NCBI GenBank assembly: GCA_023444765.1
Contig: JAEXLY010000085.1
Span: forward strand, 1-16,671
DNA: 16,671 nt
Direction of reading: 5' to 3'
Origin: Pseudomonadota bacterium
GTDB lineage: Bacteria; Pseudomonadota; Gammaproteobacteria; Xanthomonadales; Xanthomonadaceae
Part shown: one piece after another, positions 1 through 5,532 of the stretch
Position numbering within the stretch: position 1 is the first letter of the stretch
How the letters are laid out: each line of letters begins with the position of its first letter
Notes under the pieces: model-generated
Database searches by the model: none
Seen by the model: the letters and a program-made list of their open reading frames with translations, nothing else
Told to the model about the DNA's origin: nothing
Position numbers and translations under genes: made by a program

Positions 1-1
1 C

Positions 2-1454
2 CTCTATGACTACGATGCCAATGGCAATGTGGCCGCGATCAGCGACGGCCGGAGCGGCAACCGCGGCCACCGGAGCATGACCTACGATGCCCTGGACCGG
101 CTGACAGCCGTCACCGTGCCCCAAGGCCCGTCGTCCTTCTTCGGGAATGCCACCTACAACTACGACGTGCTCGACAACCTGACGCGTGTCCACGTGACAG
201 GAGGCAACAACCCCCGGGGACCACTGCTACTGCTACAACGGCAATGGGCAACTGTCCTTCGTGCGTACCGGCCCGGTGTGCCAGGGCACCGCGAGTCCCG
301 CCGTCGCCGCCCTGGAGTACGATCCACAGGGCAACGTGGACCTGAGGAACGCGGAGGACTACAACTTCGATCTTGGCAACCGGCTCCGGCAGGTCGCGGG
401 CAAGGAGTGGTATGCCTATGACGGGCACGGCCGCAGGGTATTGAGCTGCACGTCCGCGGCGTGCGACTACCAGCAGTATGGATTCGACGGCAAGCTGTAC
501 CTGCATCGGGACAACCGCGCGAACAAGCTGTTCGACAACATCTACCTGGGCGGCAGCCTGGTGGCGATCCGCGAGCAGCCAGCTGGGGGTGGGGCGGTAT
601 CGGTGCGGTACCAGCACACGGATGCCCTGGGCAGCCCGGTGCTGGTGACCGACCAGAACCGGGCCGTTGTCCAGGCGCAGACGAGCGAGTACGAGCCTTA
701 CGGGTGGCCGGCCAATCGCGCCTGGCGTGACGGGCCGGGGTACACCGGACATGTGGAGGATGCGGCGACGCGGCTGACTTATATGCAGCAGCGCTATTAC
801 GATCCCACGATCGGAAGATTCCTGAGCGTGGATCCAGTGACGGCGAACAGCGATCCAGTTGGGATGTTCAACCGTTACAGGTACGCAGCAAACAACCCCA
901 TGCGCTTCACAGATCCAGATGGCAGGATGGACAAGGAAACGCGGCAGGGTCTAGCTGAGCATCGCGCTATCGTGCGTGCAACAGCGCAAGGCGCCGGTAC
1001 GGCAGGCATTGCATTGGGCGCAGTCGAGGCTGTTGCCAAAGCCGAAGCAAACGCCTGGTCTGCAGTCGCCGCGAAGGGAAGTGGTCCGGCTGCGGCCGGA
1101 GCTCTCGCAAACGCTGCTGACTACGGAAAAGTGGCGGCGGGTCTAAGGGTTGCCGGGGGCACTCTGTCTACCGTAGTTGGGGCGGTAGAGATCGTCACAG
1201 CTAATGATGCCGGCGATGTGGATCACGGCGTGACGGTAGCAGGTCTCGGCGTACTTGCTGCCGGCGGCCTTGTTGCCGCGCCAGTGGCTGTTGGCGCGGC
1301 CGTCGTTGATGGGGTCGTGCAGCAAACTGAGTACACCTCGCCACGAACTGGAGAAACGTCAGAGGGTTGGCGCGGGGTTTCGGCTGCGCATGAGGACGGA
1401 ATTCGAACCCAGCACGAGCGGGACATTCGTCGTGGACGGCCAATAATTTGCTGA
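2..1454 (+). CDS. RHS-repeat polymorphic toxin, C-terminal part (5' end outside window, frameshifted)
   Basis: This is the C-terminal portion of an RHS/YD-repeat protein, a family whose shell encapsulates a toxic C-terminal tip, often delivered by type VI secretion. YD-type repeats are visible at the left edge (YDYDANGNV, MTYDALDRLTAV, YNYDVLDNLTRV). Further on comes the conserved core (YEPYGWP, LTYMQQRYYDPTIGRFLSVDP, NRYRYAANNP, DPDGR at about 912-926). The first repeats read in the frame of base 2, while everything from about 219 reads one base later. An extra base in the C5G4 run at 211-219 explains this, and removing one C or G restores a continuous RHS sequence. The original frame stops at 419-421, so the gene is either broken, a displaced C-terminal cassette, or carries a sequencing error. 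The tip (927-1451) is described separately. The RHS identity is firm; its delivery route is not visible here. Confidence 0.88.
211..219 (+). other. Frameshift site in the RHS gene (C5G4 homopolymer run)
   Basis: Upstream of this run RHS repeats are encoded in the frame of base 2. Downstream, the sequence reading GDHCYCYNGNGQL and on into the RHS core is in the frame of base 3. The downstream frame is closed by a stop at 195-197, so the switch must lie between 198 and about 230. Five C followed by four G is the obvious slippage or base-calling site. A one-base deletion here gives N-N-P-G-D-H or N-N-P-R-D-H and restores the frame. Confidence 0.75.
927..1451 (+). other. Variable C-terminal toxin tip of the RHS protein
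   Basis: About 175 residues follow the core-ending DPDGR motif, where RHS proteins switch from shell to variable toxin. I do not recognise a nuclease, deaminase, ADP-ribosyltransferase or peptidase motif. There are three Ala/Gly/Val-rich, helix-prone hydrophobic stretches, around TAGIALGAVEAVA, LRVAGGTLSTVVGAVEIV and VAGLGVLAAGGLVAAPVAVG. A charged tail follows (HEDGIRTQHERDIRRGRP). This layout, with a polytopic membrane partner just downstream, suggests a toxin that inserts into or acts at the inner membrane. Equally, the hydrophobic part could be a translocation segment and the short charged tail the active end. Confidence 0.5.
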
Positions 1455-1467
1455 CGGAGAACGAGCC

Positions 1468-1881
1468 TTGTTAGCAGTTCGAACCATGTTTGCTGCGGTA
1501 GTTGGTATCCAAGCGTCCGAAGGAAACCCTTATCCTCAGTGGGCTGCGTGGATTGTATTGACTGCTCAACTGGTGGCACCCATTCTTGCTCTCGCTATGA
1601 AGTATCTACCTGATATTTCGCAGGGAATCGCTGTTATTGGATCTGTGGCTATTTCGTACTTAACCGTGATTCTTGTAACAAGGCCTATCGTGGGGTACTC
1701 GATGCAAGCGGGCGGGCAAACTTCCACGAAGCTGAAGATCGCCAGTGTCCTCTTCGCATCCATAGTGGTCATCGCAGTCATAGCGCGTTTCTCGCCGGAA
1801 CTATCAGTTCTCGCCTACGCTGCCTACTGTTTTATTCCGTTGCAAAGGCTGCTTAAACTTTCGATTCATCGTGTGGCCTAG
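1468..1881 (+). CDS. Small four-helix membrane protein, candidate immunity protein for the RHS tip
   Basis: This encodes a 137-residue protein with four predicted membrane helices, at about residues 25-44, 53-71, 89-106 and 111-129. There is no cleavable signal peptide and I recognise no family. I chose the TTG start at 1468 because GGAG at 1456-1459 sits eight bases upstream; ATG at 1486 is the alternative. The gene begins 13 bases after the RHS stop on the same strand, the usual place for the cognate immunity gene of a polymorphic toxin. Its composition differs from its surroundings: hand-counted 60-base lines give 25 to 35 G/C, against 43 in a typical line of the gamma-glutamyltransferase gene. 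That fits horizontal acquisition with the tip. The immunity role is inferred from position and topology only. Confidence 0.7.
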   Translation: MLAVRTMFAAVVGIQASEGNPYPQWAAWIVLTAQLVAPILALAMKYLPDISQGIAVIGSVAISYLTVILVTRPIVGYSMQAGGQTSTKLKIASVLFASIVVIAVIARFSPELSVLAYAAYCFIPLQRLLKLSIHRVA

Positions 1882-2014
1882 GTAGTCGTCCCTGACGAAC
1901 TTACTTGATGCATGAGGTATAGCGTCCTTGGCGCATTCACGCGTGCCGGGGCTGCAAGGTTTCGCTACGCTGACCGCAGGTTCCTTGGAGTTGCGAGCCA
2001 GCTTATGCGCAAGC

Positions 2015-2029
2015 GCTCCGTTGCGGAGC
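2015..2029. repeat. Short perfect hairpin between convergent genes
   Basis: GCTCCG-TTG-CGGAGC forms a six-base-pair stem with a three-base loop, between the convergent immunity and ankyrin genes. It has no T-run on the exit side of either strand, so it is not a classical intrinsic terminator. It may still slow polymerase or be part of a repeat element. Confidence 0.3.
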
Positions 2030-2041
2030 AAAATGGGGCTA

Positions 2042-2060
2042 TCGGGGTCAGGTTCACTTC
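2042..2060. repeat. Possible mobile-element scar (GGGGTCAGGTTCACTTC)
   Basis: The sequence TCGGGGTCAGGTTCACTTC resembles, from memory, end sequences found beside REP-associated (Y1/RAYT) transposase genes in gammaproteobacteria. No transposase gene and no second copy is visible here, so this is a weak call that a genome-wide repeat search would settle. Confidence 0.25.
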
Positions 2061-2086
2061 CTGATGCCATGAAGCACAGTGTGCCG

Positions 2087-2123
2087 ATGTCGGGGACAGG
2101 GCTCCTGTAGCGGATGCCGACAT
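2087..2123. repeat. Two-tier inverted repeat downstream of the ankyrin gene
   Basis: An outer perfect seven-base arm pair ATGTCGG/CCGACAT (2087-2093 and 2117-2123) encloses an inner five-base pair ACAGG/CCTGT (2096-2100 and 2104-2108). It lies 38 bases past the ankyrin gene stop and between two convergent genes. It could act as a transcript end structure or be a REP-like unit. It lacks a T-run. Confidence 0.35.
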
Positions 2124-2160
2124 GGCTGGGATCGTGGGCCGGTTCCGTTTGCCCAGTCTG

Positions 2161-2910
2161 CTACTGCTGGTCCGCCTCGCTCACCGTCGCCTCCAGCGGC
2201 ACGCCATTGGCCTTGAGCCAGTCCGCCACGGCCTTGCGCTCGGCCAGGGCGCGGTCGTTGAGCAGGGCGCGGTTGTAACCGAAGTAGTACGACTGGAAGC
2301 TGGCGCCGCCCGAGTTCTCCGCCAGCGGTGGGGCGCCCTTGGCCAGCAGCGCCAGGATCGCGCCGCCGTTGTTGGTGCGCGCCGCGACATGCAGGGGGGT
2401 GTCGCCGTTGCGGTCGGCGATCCCCGGGTCGGCACCGGCGTCGAGCAGCACCCGGTACTGGTCGGCGCGCGGCGAGAGCAGGGCCTGCACCAGCGGCGTG
2501 GTGCCGGTATGCGGGTTGCGCGCGTTGGCGTCGCCGCCGTGTTCGAGCACCAGCCGCAACAGTTCGGCCTTGCCCGAGAATGCCGCCGCGTGTACGGCCG
2601 TGTCGCCGCGCGGGCCGGGCCGGTTGGGATCGGCGCCGCCCTGCAGCAGGGCCTCGACGCTGGCCTGCTGCCCTTTGGCGATCGCGGACAGCAGCAGGGT
2701 GCTGCCATCGCTGCCGGGCGCATCGGCATCCACGTGCTCGAGCTGGCGGCGGATTTCGGCCGCATCGCCGCGCGCAACCGCATCCGACAGGGGCGAGAGT
2801 TCAGGGCTGGAGAAGGTGTCGTTGCTCATGGACGGCCGGGCGCACCCCGTGGCGAAGCAGAGGACAAGCGCGGATGCGGCGAGGGCGGTCCGGGAACGCA
2901 TGCGCGGCAT
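2161..2910 (-). CDS. Ankyrin-repeat lipoprotein, candidate immunity protein for the upstream lipase
   Basis: A lipoprotein of 249 residues. The N-terminus has a basic region, a hydrophobic stretch and a lipobox ending ATG-C at Cys23, so the mature protein is probably lipid-anchored in the periplasm. About four ankyrin repeats follow: STLLLSAIAKGQQASVEALL (about 69-98), DTAVHAAAFSGKAELLRLVL (about 101-133), TTPLVQALL (about 135-167) and DTPLHVAARTNNGGAILALL (about 168-194). A non-repeat tail completes it. I chose ATG at 2910 because a TATGAT-like -10 box ends ten bases before it, implying a short or absent leader. TTG at 2937 would start inside the promoter. The gene lies 57 bases after the lipase stop on the same strand. 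Ankyrin proteins and lipoproteins are recurrent partners of secreted lipase effectors, so an immunity role is likely but inferred. Confidence 0.8.
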   Translation of the reverse strand: MPRMRSRTALAASALVLCFATGCARPSMSNDTFSSPELSPLSDAVARGDAAEIRRQLEHVDADAPGSDGSTLLLSAIAKGQQASVEALLQGGADPNRPGPRGDTAVHAAAFSGKAELLRLVLEHGGDANARNPHTGTTPLVQALLSPRADQYRVLLDAGADPGIADRNGDTPLHVAARTNNGGAILALLAKGAPPLAENSGGASFQSYYFGYNRALLNDRALAERKAVADWLKANGVPLEATVSEADQQ

Positions 2911-2920
2911 TGGAACGACG

Positions 2921-2926
2921 ATCATA
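2921..2926 (-). promoter_or_regulatory. Candidate -10 box (TATGAT) for the ankyrin lipoprotein gene
   Basis: The minus strand reads TATGAT ten bases before the ATG at 2910, as expected for a leaderless or nearly leaderless transcript. No convincing -35 is seen. It would allow the candidate immunity gene to be expressed independently of the lipase. Confidence 0.35.
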
Positions 2927-2967
2927 GCGCCGTGCAAGCAGCCACCGTCCGGCGGAGCCGCATCCGG

Positions 2968-4584
2968 TCAGCGACCGAACAGTCCGCCGACGAAGCTTGC
3001 GGCACCCTTGGCCAGGTCGGTGGCGCCCTGCGCCACCCAGCCGGCGCCGTCGGCAAGCGTCTCGACCACCTGGCCGCCGGCGTCGGCCACGAACTCGACC
3101 ACGTCGCCGCCGCGGTCGACCGCGCCGGCCAGGACGTCGCCCAGCCAGCCATCGACCTGATCGTCGATCTTCGCAGCCAGCGTGTCGGCGTAGCCATCCA
3201 CGGTATCGCCCACCGAGTTCCACGCGCCCTCGGCGAAGTCGCCGGCCAGGCTGAAGCCGCCCTGGACATGGCGGCCGTTGGTGAACTCGTTCGCCCGCAC
3301 CGCATCGATGTCGGTGGCGAAGTCGTGGACGTTGCGCGCGTAGTCGTCCTTGGCCACGTCGGGCAGCAGGTTCTGCAGGTCGCGGCCCAGGTTGGACGGG
3401 TTCTCGTAACCCGCCTGCCAGGGCTGGTGTTCGATCATGCCGGCAGTCAGCGCGTTGGGACTGTGGCTCATCGCGCTGTAGGCGAGGTTGCCGACCAGGT
3501 TGGCGCCACCGGTGACGATGCCCGCGACCGGATTGAGCGGCACTAACGGCGTATGCCGCGCGGCCTCGACGCCCGCGTTGATCAGGGCCAGCTGCTGCGG
3601 CGTCATGCCGTCGAGCTCCATCGGCCCGTAGTGGTTGAACATGTTGTGTTCGTCGGCCGCCGCCGGCTTGACCACGATCTGCGTGCCCAGCGCATCGGGC
3701 GCGGCCAGGCCGGTGATCCAGCTGTCCTGCGCCTTGGTGAGGGCATCGTCCTGCAGGGAATAGGCCCGGATCTGCCCGCCCTCGGCGACCTCGCGCGCGC
3801 GCTGGGGATCGATGCCGATGCGGTCGAGCGTGTTGGGATGGATGCCCGAGGCATCGAAGGTGACCGCCGGCACGCCGCTGGCCAGCGCGCCGACCGAGGC
3901 CAGCCCGCCGCCCTGCGAATGGCCGGTGATCGCGAGGTTGGTCGAGGCGCCGCCCTGGCCATCCCCGAACATGCGCGCGAACTCGACCGCGGTATTGACC
4001 GCGGTGACGCTGAACTTGTCGCCGTCGCGGGTCTCGTAGCCCAGGCCCTGGCGGAAGTTGTTGTCCCAGTCGTCCGCGCCCTCGGCGGTGCCGCGGTACG
4101 AGAGGACGTAGTTGCCGGCGCCGTCGGTATAGATCTCGGCGCGGAACTCCTGCGCATTCGACGGCACGGTGTCGTTGGCGCCCAGGTATTGCAGGCGCCA
4201 GGCCTGGGGATCGGCCACGCCCAGGTCCTGCAGCTGCGCATCGGTCACCGCGTTCCATCCGGCCGGGGGGGCGCCACGGGTGCCGTAGACCGCTGTGGCC
4301 AGTTGCGACAGGGTGACGTCGAACGGCTGCGCGCGGGTGCCGCCGGCGACCTCCGCCAGGGTCTGGCCCGACGGGATGCCGAAGGTGCCGCCCGCCTGGG
4401 AGGGCTGCGGGCCGCCGGTGGGGGAGGTGGCCGGCGGCTGCAGCTGGGGGTGATAGCTGGCCTCCGGGCGCCAGGGGCCGGCTGCGAACGCACCGGGTTC
4501 CGGCCGGGCGGCAGGGGCTTCCTGGCGGCTGGCCCAGGACATCCGTGTGCCCGAATCGACGACCTGCGAGATTCCGCTGACCAT
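2968..4584 (-). CDS. Alpha/beta-hydrolase lipase-like protein, candidate secreted antibacterial effector
   Basis: A protein of 538 residues. Residues 1 to about 75 are Pro/Ala/Gly-rich with no signal peptide. A class-3/DUF2974-like alpha/beta-hydrolase domain spans roughly 85-330. It shows the strand NYVLSYRGTAEGADDWDNN, the nucleophile elbow GHSQGG with Ser223, an Asp candidate in VTFDASG, and His candidates at 313 and 318 (EHNMFNHYG). The last 90 residues are amphipathic, with repeated Asp/Ala/Val/Gly helices ending GGLFGR. I chose ATG at 4584 because GGAG lies six bases upstream; ATG at 4596 and GTG at 4614 lack this. Lack of a signal peptide, a lipase fold, an adjacent ankyrin lipoprotein and a nearby RHS toxin fit a type VI-type phospholipase effector. 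I see no recognisable C-terminal type IV effector (XVIPCD) sequence. Confidence 0.82.
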   Translation of the reverse strand: MVSGISQVVDSGTRMSWASRQEAPAARPEPGAFAAGPWRPEASYHPQLQPPATSPTGGPQPSQAGGTFGIPSGQTLAEVAGGTRAQPFDVTLSQLATAVYGTRGAPPAGWNAVTDAQLQDLGVADPQAWRLQYLGANDTVPSNAQEFRAEIYTDGAGNYVLSYRGTAEGADDWDNNFRQGLGYETRDGDKFSVTAVNTAVEFARMFGDGQGGASTNLAITGHSQGGGLASVGALASGVPAVTFDASGIHPNTLDRIGIDPQRAREVAEGGQIRAYSLQDDALTKAQDSWITGLAAPDALGTQIVVKPAAADEHNMFNHYGPMELDGMTPQQLALINAGVEAARHTPLVPLNPVAGIVTGGANLVGNLAYSAMSHSPNALTAGMIEHQPWQAGYENPSNLGRDLQNLLPDVAKDDYARNVHDFATDIDAVRANEFTNGRHVQGGFSLAGDFAEGAWNSVGDTVDGYADTLAAKIDDQVDGWLGDVLAGAVDRGGDVVEFVADAGGQVVETLADGAGWVAQGATDLAKGAASFVGGLFGR

Positions 4585-4595
4585 GACGGTCTCCA

Positions 4596-4607
4596 TACCA
4601 GCTGGTA
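4596..4607. promoter_or_regulatory. Perfect 12-bp palindrome TACCAGCTGGTA, candidate operator of the lipase gene
   Basis: The palindrome lies just upstream of the ribosome-binding site of the lipase gene. It is also downstream of a possible -10 box (TAGGGT on the minus strand, 4618-4613). That is a typical repressor site position. No regulator gene is next to it. Confidence 0.35.
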
Positions 4608-4613
4608 CGGGCA

Positions 4614-4658
4614 CCCTAGCCCGGCGCGTGCGCGCCCGACAGCTAGGGCGTGTCCTAG
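4614..4658. repeat. Nested inverted repeats rich in CTAG, upstream of the lipase gene
   Basis: Outer arms CCCTAGC (4614-4620) and GCTAGGG (4642-4648) enclose GGCGCG-TG-CGCGCC (4623-4636). A further pair CTAGG/CCTAG (4643-4647 and 4654-4658) overlaps the right arm. CTAG, usually rare in bacterial DNA, occurs three times in 43 bases. The block sits between divergent genes, so it may be a regulator site or a structured element. Confidence 0.4.
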
Positions 4659-4690
4659 GCGTTGGCGCCTGCCGGGAGCCCTGGCTGGCC

Positions 4691-4712
4691 CGCAGCCGGG
4701 CCGCAGCCGGGC
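4691..4712. repeat. Tandem duplication of an 11-bp unit
   Basis: CGCAGCCGGGC occurs twice in direct succession (4691-4701 and 4702-4712), followed by a partial third CGC. It lies in the divergent intergenic region and is probably a simple slippage product. Confidence 0.5.
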
Positions 4713-4765
4713 CGCGCCGTTCAGCTGCGGGCGACCGCCGTGACAGCGATGTCGGAGCGGTTGGT

Positions 4766-4771
4766 TAGAAT
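4766..4771 (+). promoter_or_regulatory. Candidate -10 box (TAGAAT) for the TPR-like gene
   Basis: TAGAAT lies 39 bases before the chosen ATG at 4811, in an otherwise G+C-rich stretch. A TTGACA-like -35 at normal spacing is not evident. GTGACA at 4740-4745 is 20 bases away, which is too far for a standard promoter. Confidence 0.35.
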
Positions 4772-4810
4772 GTGCCCACGGAGCCGATCGCGTCCGACAG
4801 GGGAATCGCA

Positions 4811-5467
4811 ATGCAATTCAAGTCACGTGCCCAGGCGCGCGCATGCCTGCTTGGCCTGTTCCTGGCGTTCGCCACGCCGCTTCCGGCCGCGTTCGCGCAG
4901 TCGCTGCCACGGCCTGCGGAGTTCTATTTCGACGAAGACAGCGCCGCGCGTCCGATCGTCGCCATCGAAGGCAGCGACGATGCCACGGTGGCCCAGCTGC
5001 TGCGGCTGAGGGATCGCGGCGGCCGCAATGCCGAGCAGGCGGTGGCGCAGCTGGCGCACCTGTCGATGGCGGCTGGCCGCACGGACACGGGCATGGCCCT
5101 GTATGCACAGGCCATCCAGGAAACCTCGCCCGGCAGCCAGCGGCGCCGCGCGCTGCAATGGAACCAGGCCTGGGACCTGTATCGCAGCGGCGACGTGGAA
5201 GCGGCGCTGGCGCTGTGGGCCGAGGCCGGCAGCAACCCGGTGGTGCGCCATGCCTGGGTCCCGCCGACCCTCGCGCTTGCGCTGTGGAAGCTCGACCGCC
5301 GAGCGGAGGCCGTGGCCTGGTACGCCGCCGCGGTGCGCACCTGGCCCGACCGCTGGTCCGATCCCGCAGCGCTGCCCGGACTGCTGCCGGGCTGGCGCGA
5401 GGAAGATCGCGCCACGCTGGCCGAAGTGCTCGCGGCCTGGCAGGCGGATCCGCCCGCCTGGCCATAG
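4811..5467 (+). CDS. Secreted tetratricopeptide-like protein
   Basis: A protein of 218 residues with a Sec signal peptide. It has basic residues at 4-10, a hydrophobic core LLGLFLAFATPLP, and probable cleavage after AFA at residue 29. The mature part is helical, with TPR-like helix pairs around AEQAVAQLAHLSMAAGRTDT, ALQWNQAWDLYRSGDVEAAL and LALALWKLDRRAEAVAWYAA. It is rich in Trp toward the C-terminus. I chose ATG at 4811 because AGGGGAA lies six bases upstream and the signal peptide starts there; the GTG at 4772 would overlap the promoter. A periplasmic scaffold role is plausible from the repeats, but no function can be assigned. The downstream transferase gene starts 65 bases later on the same strand. 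Confidence 0.8.
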   Translation: MQFKSRAQARACLLGLFLAFATPLPAAFAQSLPRPAEFYFDEDSAARPIVAIEGSDDATVAQLLRLRDRGGRNAEQAVAQLAHLSMAAGRTDTGMALYAQAIQETSPGSQRRRALQWNQAWDLYRSGDVEAALALWAEAGSNPVVRHAWVPPTLALALWKLDRRAEAVAWYAAAVRTWPDRWSDPAALPGLLPGWREEDRATLAEVLAAWQADPPAWP

Positions 5468-5532
5468 GCCACGCCCCCGCGGAGGCCTTCCGCGCTAAGG
5501 TGCGCGCATCGCACTGCCACGAAGGGGGCCGC

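Noticed and set aside
2015..2029. Intrinsic terminator for the immunity gene
   Set aside because: The stem is good, but the sequence after it is AAAAT on the plus strand and GCTTG on the minus strand, so no U-tract follows.
2968..3240. XVIPCD domain of a type IV (X-Tfe) effector at the lipase C-terminus
   Set aside because: I could not see the Gln-rich conserved pattern expected for that domain; the tail is Asp/Gly/Ala amphipathic.
2122..3546. Large plus-strand open frame opposite the ankyrin and lipase genes
   Set aside because: It is Arg/Val/Gly-rich low-complexity translation, opposite genes with ankyrin repeats and a lipase elbow. It has no motif of its own.
4691..4715. Possible CRISPR-like repeat
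   Set aside because: Only two adjacent copies of an 11-base unit, with no spacer.
4843..5532. Extended N-terminus of the gamma-glutamyltransferase across the TPR-like gene
   Set aside because: The extension overlaps a gene with a signal peptide and ribosome-binding site in another frame. The transferase signal peptide begins at 5533 to 5551.
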